Assembly: GCA_963819975.1 (NCBI GenBank)
Contig: CAWFYE010000004.1
Span: forward strand, 310,001-374,000
Length of the DNA: 64,000 nucleotides
DNA from: Palsa-1392 sp963819975
Lineage (GTDB): Bacteria; Verrucomicrobiota; Verrucomicrobiia; Chthoniobacterales; UBA10450
Direction of reading: 5' to 3'
Below, piece after piece: positions 24,063-31,516 of the stretch. Below the pieces are notes generated by a model. That model searched no databases and was not told the origin of the DNA. It was given only the letters and a program-made list of their open reading frames with translations. The first letter of the stretch is position 1. Each line of letters begins with the position of its first letter. The position numbers and the translations under genes are program-made.

Positions 24063-24954
24063 AAAGTTTGAACATCAATTCCGCGGCAAGCGCTTCGGGT
24101 TGGGCGTTTTCGCCGCTCACGACGCCAACGCGCGGCGCCGCAAGTTCTTCCGCAAAGACCTGCGCCTGGAGCTGCAACTTATCCTCCGTCATTTGCGCGT
24201 GCACCCCGACCGGCGAATCGCAATCGCCATCCAAAAGCCGCAAGAACTCGCGCTCCGCACGAAGACAAAGACGGGTCGACTCGTCATCAATCGCCGCCAG
24301 CAATCGCCGCACCCCTTCATCGTTGCGCCGAGCCTGGAGCGCGATCACTCCCTGGCCTCCGGCCGGGACAAAGTCGTCGGGCGAGAGCAACTCCATTTCC
24401 ACCTCCAAACCGAGCCGTTCCAATCCGGCCCGCGCCAGGATGATTCCGCTCCAGTTTTTGTTCTCGCGCAGCTTGCGCAACCGGGTTGGGACGTTGCCTC
24501 TCAGATCTGCGACCTCGATATCAGGGCGTTTCCAATGCAATTGGCGCTGGCGGCGGATACTCCCGGTAGCGACCACCGCACCCTCCGGCAAAGTCGTTAG
24601 GCCAAATCCTTTTCGTGCGATTAACACATCGCCAGTCGGGCCGCGCGGAAGAACGGCACCGACCTCCAGGTTCTCCATTGCCTCGCTCGGCAGATCCTTC
24701 GCGCTGTGCACCGCAAGATCTATGCGCCTAACGAGAAGCTGCTGCTCGATTTCGCGGGTGAACATTCCCTTCCGCCCGGCTTTTCGATCCACCACCGCCG
24801 GCGCACCGCCTTCGTCCCCACTCGTCCGGATAATCTGGAGCGTGATTTCCAACCCCGGCCAGGCATCGCGCAAGGCCTGCTCGACCATTCGCGCCTGCGC
24901 CAAAGCCAGATCGCTCCCGCGCGATCCGAGCACGATTTTCTCCGGCGCGCCCAC
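24046..24954 (-). CDS. hemC: Hydroxymethylbilane synthase (porphobilinogen deaminase)
   Basis: A 302-residue enzyme that polymerises four porphobilinogens. It shows LGSRGSDLALAQARMV at the start, VHSAKDLPSE, TGSIRRQRQL, DLRGNVPTRLRKL and the dipyrromethane-cofactor cysteine in LLDGDCDSPVGVHA. Length and motifs are normal. The start abuts the hemA stop directly (24955) and the end overlaps cobA-hemD, within a haem operon reading hemX-hemA-hemC-cobA/hemD. Confidence 0.96.
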   Translation of the reverse strand: MGAPEKIVLGSRGSDLALAQARMVEQALRDAWPGLEITLQIIRTSGDEGGAPAVVDRKAGRKGMFTREIEQQLLVRRIDLAVHSAKDLPSEAMENLEVGAVLPRGPTGDVLIARKGFGLTTLPEGAVVATGSIRRQRQLHWKRPDIEVADLRGNVPTRLRKLRENKNWSGIILARAGLERLGLEVEMELLSPDDFVPAGGQGVIALQARRNDEGVRRLLAAIDDESTRLCLRAEREFLRLLDGDCDSPVGVHAQMTEDKLQLQAQVFAEELAAPRVGVVSGENAQPEALAAELMFKLYGNQN

Positions 24955-26019
24955 TCAGCTTTCCGAGGTGCGCAGGGCGGGATCGCTTGGTTGCGGCGGA
25001 TTCAGCCTCCGTTCCCGCGCCGCGACGAACCAGCCGCTGAAATCGTCGACATGCCGCGCGATGATTTCGTCCCCGGCCGCAATCTGCTGCCTGCGCAGGT
25101 CGAGCGATTGCTGCGCGATGGATTGCAGCGAGTCGATGTCGTAAAGAAAAACGCCTTCCATCTCGTTCACCTCCGGCGCGACGTCGCGCGGGACCGCGAT
25201 GTCGATGATGAAGAGCGGCCGGTCGAGCCGGTCGTGCAGGAGGGGTGCTAGAATCTCGCGCGTCACGATCGGAGTGGCGGCGGCGGTCGATGAAATCAGG
25301 ATATCGACTTCACGGCAGTGGCTTTCCCATTCGTCCATCGCTACCGCCCGGCCGGCTATTAGCGCGGCGAGCGCTTCCGCGCGCTCCGGAGAACGATTCG
25401 TCACCCGAATGTCACGCACGCCCCGCTTCACTAAAGCGCGCGCCGTCCGCTCGCTCGCTTCCCCGGCACCGAGCAAGAGCACTTTGCGGGTCTCGAAATG
25501 GCCGAAAATCTGTTCCGCCAGATCGACCGCGACCGAGCCCACGGAAACCGCCCCGCGGGTAATACCCGTCAGCGTCCGCACTTGCTTTGCGACCCGGAAA
25601 GCGCGCTGGAAAAGCCGATGCAGAAACGGCCCGGCAGCGCCCGATTCCCGCGCCGCTTCGTAGGCTTTCTTGGCCTGGCCGAGAATCTCGGTCTCGCCGA
25701 TCACCATCGAGTCGAGCCCCGACGCGACCCGGAAAAGATGCTGCACGCATTGCTGCGCTTCGTGGCGATAGAAGGCCTCCATTTCATCGTCCTCCGCCAT
25801 CATCCCTTTCGCGAGCAGGCACTGCGCGATCCGCCCCGTCGGAATGGGCTGCTCCGACGCGGCATAAACTTCGACGCGATTGCAAGTAGTGAGAAAAATC
25901 GCCTCCGTGCAGCCCAGTTCTTCGCGCAGGACGCGATCGATCGCGGCGTGGCCGACAAAGCGCTCGCGTATCTCGACGTTTGCGGTGTGATGGCTGAGCC
26001 CGACGCAGAAAAGATTCAT
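24955..26019 (-). CDS. hemA: Glutamyl-tRNA reductase
   Basis: A 354-residue enzyme of the C5 pathway that reduces glutamyl-tRNA to glutamate-1-semialdehyde. It begins MNLFCVGLSHHTANVEIRE. The catalytic cysteine is C46 in TTCNRVEVY; GETEILGQAKKAYE and the NADPH-binding VLLLGAGEASERTARAL are present, as is the helical dimerisation end. The ATG at 26019 overlaps the hemX/ccsA stop (ATGA). An in-frame upstream extension to 26439 is only an alternative frame of that gene. It shows that haem is made by the tRNA-dependent route. Confidence 0.96.
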   Translation of the reverse strand: MNLFCVGLSHHTANVEIRERFVGHAAIDRVLREELGCTEAIFLTTCNRVEVYAASEQPIPTGRIAQCLLAKGMMAEDDEMEAFYRHEAQQCVQHLFRVASGLDSMVIGETEILGQAKKAYEAARESGAAGPFLHRLFQRAFRVAKQVRTLTGITRGAVSVGSVAVDLAEQIFGHFETRKVLLLGAGEASERTARALVKRGVRDIRVTNRSPERAEALAALIAGRAVAMDEWESHCREVDILISSTAAATPIVTREILAPLLHDRLDRPLFIIDIAVPRDVAPEVNEMEGVFLYDIDSLQSIAQQSLDLRRQQIAAGDEIIARHVDDFSGWFVAARERRLNPPQPSDPALRTSES

Positions 26020-26810
26020 CAAAGGGAATGCGACTGGGAAAGAAACGTGATGCCCCAGAGGAGCGTGAGCGCGGCGCTGAAGGCGAGGACGCAAAGCGTC
26101 GCGATCCGGCGGGGCGCGGTCGTGCCGAGATGCCGCGCGAGCAGGATGGCGGCGTAGAAAATCCAAACCCCTAACGACCAGGCGATCTTGAGGTATGGAA
26201 GCGGCTGGCCGGTGAGAAAGCCGGCCGCGATCCCGAGTGTAAGGAGAGCGAACCCGAGCCAGAGCAGCCGGGTGATGGCGGCAAAAAGATCGGTCAGCGG
26301 CGGGAAATGATAAAACATCGAGTTGATTTGCCGCGACTTGAGCTGGCGTTCCTGGAGTAGGTACATGAGTCCCGCGACGCAGGCGAGAGCAAAGGCCCCG
26401 TAAGCGATGAGCGAGACCGAGGCATGCATTTCCAACCAAGGCGAAGGCGAAGCGACTCGCGGATGCTTCACGTCGATCGGCGCGAGCAAGGCAAAAGCCT
26501 GCAGCGCAAAAACAAACGGCGCAGTAAACGCCCCCATGAGCGAGAGCCGGTAGGCCGGACCAATGAAGAGGTAAATGAGCGAGACCGACCAGGCGAGAAA
26601 TATGAAGACCTCGAAAAGATTGGTCAGCGGACAGCGCCCGAGAGCATGGCCGCGCACCGAAAGAAAAGCCGTCTGACAGACAAACCCGAGCGCGATGGCA
26701 GAGAAGTTAAAGCCGGACGCGCGATAGCGCCGCGCCTTGATCTCGATCGCCGTCCAGACCATCGCGAGGAAAAAACAGAAGGTTGAGATGATCAGGAGCC
26801 CACGATCCAT
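26019..26810 (-). CDS. HemX/CcsA-family membrane protein
   Basis: A 263-residue protein with about eight membrane helices, of the cytochrome c assembly (CcsA/CcmC/HemX) family. LTNLFEVFIFLAWSV and the conserved-histidine segment LEMHASVSLIAYGAFALA match. It has no clear tryptophan-rich WWD haem motif, so the HemX type is more likely than the true cytochrome c ligase. In Bacillus, HemX lowers HemA levels, and here the gene overlaps hemA by four bases, which fits. The ATG at 26810 is chosen because residues further upstream look non-coding. It is the first gene of the haem-chaperone operon. Confidence 0.85.
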   Translation of the reverse strand: MDRGLLIISTFCFFLAMVWTAIEIKARRYRASGFNFSAIALGFVCQTAFLSVRGHALGRCPLTNLFEVFIFLAWSVSLIYLFIGPAYRLSLMGAFTAPFVFALQAFALLAPIDVKHPRVASPSPWLEMHASVSLIAYGAFALACVAGLMYLLQERQLKSRQINSMFYHFPPLTDLFAAITRLLWLGFALLTLGIAAGFLTGQPLPYLKIAWSLGVWIFYAAILLARHLGTTAPRRIATLCVLAFSAALTLLWGITFLSQSHSL

Positions 26811-26903
26811 CGGACCGGAAGGTAAAAGCCGGCGTGTCGCTTGGCAATCACGGTTCGGGCTCAGGACCCGTACGGGCCCGGTTCCTGCTTTTTCAATTCC
26901 GGC

Positions 26904-27173
26904 ATGAAAACGTTGGCGCGCGGAATGAGCGAAAGCGAGCAGGTGACGGGCGAAGTCGAGCGATTGCAACAGGCGCTGGACGAGAGCTACGCGAAATTTC
27001 GTGCAAACGCGCTGGCCGAATGGCAGCGCCGCCATCCGGAAGGCGATCCAAGTGACGCATGTGTCCGGGTCCGTATCAGGCAGATCAGACCGCAGCAAAC
27101 GCTCTCGCTAGACAAGCCATCCGCCGGGGTCAACACCCCGGCTACAACGGCGCGCGTTGACGATTTCATCTGA
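26904..27173 (+). CDS. Doubtful small ORF, partly charged helix
   Basis: An 89-codon open frame starting MKTLARGMSESEQ, with a helical charged middle (EVERLQQALDESYAKFRANAL). Its 3' part runs through a perfect 8-base hairpin (27123-27142) of REP-like type, and it ends 18 bases before apt. A second ATG is at 26925. The N-terminal two-thirds may be a real short protein. The C-terminal part looks like translated non-coding DNA. I recognise no family. Confidence 0.3.
   Translation: MKTLARGMSESEQVTGEVERLQQALDESYAKFRANALAEWQRRHPEGDPSDACVRVRIRQIRPQQTLSLDKPSAGVNTPATTARVDDFI
27123..27142. repeat. REP-like hairpin ending in GGCTACA
   Basis: GCCGGGGT (27123-27130) and ACCCCGGC (27135-27142) pair perfectly around a CAAC loop, and TACAAC follows. 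The wording and the CTACA end resemble the larger palindrome at 63334-63412, so both may belong to one dispersed palindrome family. Confidence 0.5.
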
Positions 27174-27191
27174 CCCGCTAGCCTCCCCGCC

Positions 27192-27722
27192 ATGGCTGTT
27201 GATTCGCTCGCTCGTTTGCACGCGGGAATCCGCGACGTGCCCAATTTCCCGAAACACGGCATCGTCTTCAAAGACATCACTCCGATCCTGGTCGACGCGC
27301 AGCTCTTCCGCGAATCGATCGACATTTTCCTCGAGCGCTGCCGCACTCTGCCGATCGACAAGATCGTCGGGATCGACGCGCGGGGATTTCTTTTCGGTTC
27401 GGCCGTGGCCTACGCGCTCGGGGTCGGCTTCGTCCCGATCCGCAAAAAAGGAAAGCTCCCGTTCAAGACGGCGAGCGCGTCCTATTCGCTCGAGTACGGC
27501 GATGCCGAAATGGAGATACACATCGACAGCATCGAGCCCGGCGAAAAAATCGTCCTGATCGACGATCTGCTCGCGACCGGTGGTACCTCCGCGGCGGCCG
27601 CGGCTCTCATTCAGAACATTGGCGGTGAACTGCTCGAAGCGCAGTTCCTAATCGAGCTGGAATTTCTGCACGGGCGGGAAAAGCTCGCACCCACGCCGGT
27701 ACAGACGTTCCTCAAATTTTGA
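27192..27722 (+). CDS. apt: Adenine phosphoribosyltransferase
   Basis: A 176-residue purine-salvage enzyme converting adenine and PRPP to AMP. It has the family start LHAGIRDVPNFPKHGIVFKD, the GIDARGFLFGSAVA segment and the PRPP loop VLIDDLLATGGTSAAA (about 121-136). Length is normal. The ATG at 27192 lies 18 bases after the doubtful small ORF. A copy of the octamer (27751) lies between its stop and the convergent DUF6572 gene. Confidence 0.95.
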   Translation: MAVDSLARLHAGIRDVPNFPKHGIVFKDITPILVDAQLFRESIDIFLERCRTLPIDKIVGIDARGFLFGSAVAYALGVGFVPIRKKGKLPFKTASASYSLEYGDAEMEIHIDSIEPGEKIVLIDDLLATGGTSAAAAALIQNIGGELLEAQFLIELEFLHGREKLAPTPVQTFLKF

Positions 27723-27764
27723 GACAGGATTAACCAGATTCAGGAAAGTGCCTAACGAAAAGTC

Positions 27765-28154
27765 TTAATCCTCACACCCGCACCCGCCGCCGCAGCAGCC
27801 GCTGCGATCCTCCACGATGACCTCGACCGCGATCTCCTGGAGCGCGAGTTGATTGTGAATCGCATGCAGTAAATCGAGGATGCGCCCTGTCGGCATTTCC
27901 ACGCAGCGCAACTCGATCCGCGCATTTTTCCCGGCCAGCTCCGGGTGCGCATCGGCCAGCTCGCCATCGAGAAGAAAGGAGACGTAGGCGTTGAACTTCT
28001 CCTGCACCTGAAAGAGCTGCAGATCGGAGTTATCCCACGGGCGCGACTCGTGCATAGCGAGGAGCACTTCGTCGCGCTTCGTGTCGTGCGCAAAAAAATC
28101 GATGACATCGGCGCGCTCGACGCCGACCGGGTCAGTTCCTTCCCTGGAGGCCAT
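27765..28154 (-). CDS. DUF6572-type protein with a Cys-rich tail
   Basis: A 129-residue soluble protein resembling the DUF6572 family: VERADVIDFFAHDTKRDEVLLAMHE, then RPWD and LFQVQEKFNAYVSFLLDGEL. The function of that family is not known to me. The C-terminus ends SGCCGGGCGCED, with four cysteines in ten residues, a possible metal-binding tail. The ATG at 28154 avoids overlap with the divergent secreted-protein gene at 28210. Longer in-frame starts exist at about 28211 and 28238. Confidence 0.7.
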   Translation of the reverse strand: MASREGTDPVGVERADVIDFFAHDTKRDEVLLAMHESRPWDNSDLQLFQVQEKFNAYVSFLLDGELADAHPELAGKNARIELRCVEMPTGRILDLLHAIHNQLALQEIAVEVIVEDRSGCCGGGCGCED

Positions 28155-28209
28155 GATAACGCGACCATCCCGCTTGCGCCGGCCGATCGCAAGCTCCAAG
28201 CTGGACCGC

Positions 28210-29082
28210 ATGAAGAACGTCCGCGTAAACGTTTTCATCGCCGCTCTTTATCTGGCTCTCAGCGCGCCCGGCGTCCTTGCACAGTTCAATTCTGCGTTCA
28301 TCGAGAACGGCAGCTATTGGAATGACGGCAAAGCCGAGTTCAACATCTACGACGGCCAGATCATGCGCTACAAACAACCGCGCCAGACCGAAATCCTGCA
28401 CATCCTGGTGCGCGAGCCGTTTGACCTGAAACAGTTTGTCAAACCAGACGACTGGCAGCGGCCGGGCACCATTCAGGTGCTGAAGCTGAACCAGATCCTG
28501 CACATCCCGACTGGGCTTTACGTTTATCAGCAGATGCATTCCAACTTCTGGCGGGCCGACAACGGGCGCCTCGCGAAATTTTCCCTCACGAGCAACGACA
28601 GTTGCGGCAATACCTACAAGGAAGCGCGCCGCGGCGGAGAGGTTTTCACCTACCAATGGCATACCTATTGGGATGGGATGGCCGAGGGACACGAAAAAGT
28701 GACGCTTCCGCCTAACGGATTTTTTTACGACGAGCTTCCGCTCCGGGTGCGAACGATCGATTTCTCGAAACCGAGCGGCGACTTCGAGATCCAACTCGCG
28801 CCCTCGATCATCAACTCAAAGAAAGACAAGCTCGTCTGGAAACCGGCGAAGGTGCACTTCGAATCGACCGACCGCGCAATTTACGTCACGGTCGCGCACG
28901 ACGGCGGAACCGATCGCTTCATGCTCGACCGGAATTTCCCTTATCTCCTGCGCAAATGGGAGGCGGCCGATGGCAGCAAACTCCAATTGAAGCGCAGCCT
29001 TAAAGTGGATTACTGGAACTACCACGGCCTCGGGGATCGGAAGCGCGCCCTCCTTAATCGCAAGCTGGAACATCCAGACTAA
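28210..29082 (+). CDS. Secreted protein of unknown function
   Basis: A 290-residue protein with a clear signal peptide (KNVRVNVFIAALYLALSAPGVLAQ, cut near residue 25). The mature part is aromatic-rich and beta-predicted, with SYWNDGKAEFNIYDGQIMRYK, YWDGMAEGHEKVTLP and LRVRTIDFSKPSGDFEIQL. No catalytic motif is recognised. The size and composition suggest a lipocalin-like or carbohydrate-handling periplasmic protein, but that is only a guess. It is divergent from the DUF6572 gene with 55 bases between starts. Confidence 0.75.
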   Translation: MKNVRVNVFIAALYLALSAPGVLAQFNSAFIENGSYWNDGKAEFNIYDGQIMRYKQPRQTEILHILVREPFDLKQFVKPDDWQRPGTIQVLKLNQILHIPTGLYVYQQMHSNFWRADNGRLAKFSLTSNDSCGNTYKEARRGGEVFTYQWHTYWDGMAEGHEKVTLPPNGFFYDELPLRVRTIDFSKPSGDFEIQLAPSIINSKKDKLVWKPAKVHFESTDRAIYVTVAHDGGTDRFMLDRNFPYLLRKWEAADGSKLQLKRSLKVDYWNYHGLGDRKRALLNRKLEHPD

Positions 29083-29149
29083 TCGACGAAACATCGGCAG
29101 CTGCGCGGCGAGCTCCGAGCTGCTCCTTCAAGTTTGAATTGAAGCGCGG

Positions 29150-29163
29150 CTAACGACCGTTAG
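29150..29163. repeat. Perfect palindrome CTAACG-AC-CGTTAG before queF
   Basis: Two inverted copies of the octamer core, separated by two bases, lie ten bases before the queF ATG. It could be a weak operator or an inverted octamer pair. No preQ1 riboswitch fold was recognised in this leader. Confidence 0.4.
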
Positions 29164-29172
29164 TTTCCGGTG

Positions 29173-29601
29173 ATGGCGAAAAGAAAACGCAATAAAGGGC
29201 TCACTCTCCTCGGCCACAGCGAAACGCGTCTCCCATCGGCGCCCTCCGCGGTGATCCTCGAGACTTTCGCCAACCCGGCCAAGCGCCCCTACTGGATCCA
29301 GTTTCAATCGGCCGATTTCACTTCGCTTTGTCCGATTACGGGCCAGGCCGATTTCGCGCAGATCCAAATCGATTATCAACCGGATGCACGCTGTCTCGAA
29401 ACCAAATCTCTCAAGTTCTACCTCGCGTCCTATCGCAACGAGCGCGCCTTCAACGAAGCCGTTACCAACCAGATACTCGACGACCTGGTCGAGGCCTGCG
29501 ATCCGAGACGCATGATCGTGCAGGCCGAATTCGCGTCCCGCGGCGGAATTAGCCTAACGATCAGGGCTATCCATCCTGACCTCGACGACGACGAGGCGTA
29601 A
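29173..29601 (+). CDS. queF: NADPH-dependent 7-cyano-7-deazaguanine reductase
   Basis: A 142-residue type I QueF, which reduces preQ0 to preQ1 in queuosine synthesis. The catalytic segment is DFTSLCPITGQADFAQIQID, with Cys54 approximately, followed by the family ESLK-like ETKSLKFYLASYRNE. ATG at 29173 is used; a GTG immediately precedes it. The stop overlaps the queC ATG (TAATG), so the two queuosine genes are coupled. queD and queE are not in the window. Confidence 0.95.
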   Translation: MAKRKRNKGLTLLGHSETRLPSAPSAVILETFANPAKRPYWIQFQSADFTSLCPITGQADFAQIQIDYQPDARCLETKSLKFYLASYRNERAFNEAVTNQILDDLVEACDPRRMIVQAEFASRGGISLTIRAIHPDLDDDEA

Positions 29602-30284
29602 TGAAGCGGGCCGTTGTCCTCCTCAGCGGCGGACTGGATTCCGCGACCGTTCTGGCCATTGCCCGGACCAAAGGTTACGAGGTCTACGCGCTTTCTTTCG
29701 ATTACGGTCAGCGTCACGAACGGGAGCTGGCCGCGGCCAAGAACGTGGCTACGTCGTTAGGCGCGGCCGAGCATCGCTGCGCGGAAATCGATCTGCGCGC
29801 TTTCGGAGGATCGGCTCTGACCGATGATCTTGCCGTTCCGCGGGCGCGGTCCGCGAGCGAAATGGCGAGCGGGATTCCGATCACCTACGTTCCGGCGCGA
29901 AACACTATTTTTCTTTCTTACGCCCTGGGTTGGGCGGAGGTGCTCGGTGCAACGGATATTTTTATCGGCGCGAATGCGGTCGATTACAGCGGTTATCCCG
30001 ATTGCCGGCCGGAATTCATACGCGCTTTTGAAGAGCTGGCCAACCTCGCGACCCGTGCCGGCGTCCAAGGAGCGCGTTTCAAGGTGCACGCGCCGCTCCT
30101 CGCCTTGAGCAAGGCGCAGATCATCAAGCGAGGGATGTCGTTAGGCGTGGATTATTCACTCACTCACAGTTGCTATGACCCGAGGCCGGATGGCCGGGCC
30201 TGCGGTCTCTGCGATTCCTGTCAGCTGCGCATGAAAGGCTTTCGTGAGGCCGGCCTGACCGATCCGATTTGCTCCGCGCGATGA
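29601..30284 (+). CDS. queC: 7-cyano-7-deazaguanine (preQ0) synthase
   Basis: A 227-residue ATP-dependent ligase that turns carboxy-deazaguanine and ammonia into preQ0. The PP-loop LLSGGLDSAT is at 7-16, FDYGQRHERE follows, and the zinc-binding cysteines lie in SLTHSCYDP...CGLCDSCQLR. Length is normal. It overlaps queF upstream and a small membrane-protein gene downstream (ATGA). Two octamer copies read Ser-Leu-Gly in the chain. Confidence 0.96.
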   Translation: MKRAVVLLSGGLDSATVLAIARTKGYEVYALSFDYGQRHERELAAAKNVATSLGAAEHRCAEIDLRAFGGSALTDDLAVPRARSASEMASGIPITYVPARNTIFLSYALGWAEVLGATDIFIGANAVDYSGYPDCRPEFIRAFEELANLATRAGVQGARFKVHAPLLALSKAQIIKRGMSLGVDYSLTHSCYDPRPDGRACGLCDSCQLRMKGFREAGLTDPICSAR

Positions 30285-30511
30285 GCCTGCGTTCCCGACT
30301 CGGGATGTTCGTCCTGACTCGTCAGGAACAGCGGACGATCGCGTTTATCGTCCTGGCTGTGATTCTCGGTTTGCTCACCCAGCACTACCGGCATCAGCAT
30401 GCGGAAAAACCACAACTGCCTAACGACGCGATCTTGCAATCGCCAACGCCCGCTGCGGAAATGGCCCAGAAAGCGGACGCGGCGGCGCGTCCAGAATCAA
30501 CACCTCGTTAG
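30281..30511 (+). CDS. Small single-span membrane protein coupled to queC
   Basis: A 76-residue protein: basic N-terminus (MSLRSRLGMFVLTRQEQR), one membrane helix (TIAFIVLAVILGLLTQHYR, about 19-36) and a polar Ala/Pro/Gln-rich tail. The ATG overlaps the queC stop as ATGA. The TAG stop lies inside an octamer copy (30505-30512), and a second copy is within the gene. The start resembles the N-terminus of ComEA-like helix-hairpin-helix proteins, but no such domain is present. Function unknown. Confidence 0.65.
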   Translation: MSLRSRLGMFVLTRQEQRTIAFIVLAVILGLLTQHYRHQHAEKPQLPNDAILQSPTPAAEMAQKADAAARPESTPR

Positions 30512-30535
30512 GCCGGTAATATTAGAAGCGGAACA

Positions 30536-31483
30536 TCACGGAGACATCTTCCCCAGGCCCGGTATGCGCGCGTAGCCGACAAAGCGCGGATGCGTGCCCG
30601 AACTCGTCGCCTGTTTCGCGCGCACCGCTTTGAAGTCGAACACGCTGACTCCGAACTGCTGTTCGCCTTCGTAGGTCCGCCCGTCGCTCGACCCGACCAT
30701 GATCGGTTTGCCGGAATCCTTCTGTTTCCCCAGATAAATCATGGTGTGCGTAACGGGCGGATCACGCTCCACATTGTAGGTGCCGGTCCAGAAGAGCAGA
30801 TCGCCCGGCTTGAGTTCATCGAGTTCGAAAGAATCGAGCTCGCGACTCAGAACGGCGCGAAAATTTCCCGCTTTCCGCACCCAGACGTACTGGCCGCTGG
30901 CATCGCGAGGCACATCTTGCACGCCATTTTCGCGCAAAACGAAATAGATGAAGCCGGAACAGTCCATCCCGCCCGCCGCCGGATCGGCTGAACCATATTT
31001 GTAATCGAGATTGCGCTTGGTCAGGTCGAGCGCGTCGGTGAGCAACTTGCGAACGGGCTCGGGATTTTTGTCGAAGTCCACTATCTCATCTGGCTTCACG
31101 GTCGCGACCCGCGGCGTTGGAGTCGGTGATTCTTCCGGGACAGGCGTGGGGGATTCTGTCGGGCTTGGCGACGCACCGGCCGAGGGACTGGGCGTCGGGG
31201 TGGGCGTCGATTTTTTCTTCTTCCGTTTGGGAGTCGCGTCTTCCTCGGGGGTCGGCGACGGCTTGTGTTTGCGCCGTGGCGTCGGACTCGGGGACGGCGT
31301 CGGAGTGCTTTTCTTAACTGTCTTGTGTTTGCGGTGCGTTGGCGTCGGGGTGGGCGTGGCAAAGATGCGCCGAATCTTTTCCCCTAACGACGGCTCTGCC
31401 GCCCGCACCTGCCCGGCAGGCCAGCAAAAAAACGCCGTCAGACCGAGCGACAACCACTTCGTTAGGCAGGCGCGATTCATCAT
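30536..31483 (-). CDS. Secreted NlpC/P60 peptidase with a Ser/Thr/Pro-Lys linker
   Basis: A 315-residue cell-wall hydrolase. A signal peptide (LTKWLSLGLTAFFCWPAGQVRAAE) leads to a low-complexity linker of about 110 residues made of TPTPTP, SPSPTP and Lys/Arg clusters. The NlpC/P60 domain follows: catalytic Cys in GGMDCSGFIYFVL, GDLLFWTG and catalytic His in VTHTMIYLG. The family cuts peptidoglycan stem peptides (D-Glu-meso-Dap). The basic Pro-rich linker probably crosses or binds the wall. ATG codons at 31483 and 31480 are adjacent; a TTG at 31492 is less likely. Two octamer copies lie near the start. Confidence 0.88.
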   Translation of the reverse strand: MMNRACLTKWLSLGLTAFFCWPAGQVRAAEPSLGEKIRRIFATPTPTPTHRKHKTVKKSTPTPSPSPTPRRKHKPSPTPEEDATPKRKKKKSTPTPTPSPSAGASPSPTESPTPVPEESPTPTPRVATVKPDEIVDFDKNPEPVRKLLTDALDLTKRNLDYKYGSADPAAGGMDCSGFIYFVLRENGVQDVPRDASGQYVWVRKAGNFRAVLSRELDSFELDELKPGDLLFWTGTYNVERDPPVTHTMIYLGKQKDSGKPIMVGSSDGRTYEGEQQFGVSVFDFKAVRAKQATSSGTHPRFVGYARIPGLGKMSP

Positions 31484-31516
31484 GCCCAGCAATCGTGGCG
31501 CAAGGGCGCTGCGGTC

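Noticed and set aside
27727..27771. Inverted repeat GGATTAA/TTAATCC between apt and the DUF6572 gene as a bidirectional terminator
   Set aside because: Arms of seven AT-rich bases with a 31-base loop are too weak, and there is no T-run.
29083..29172. preQ1 riboswitch upstream of queF
   Set aside because: No preQ1 aptamer pattern (short stem with A-rich tail pairing into the loop) was seen; only a small hairpin near 29126-29144 and the octamer-core palindrome.
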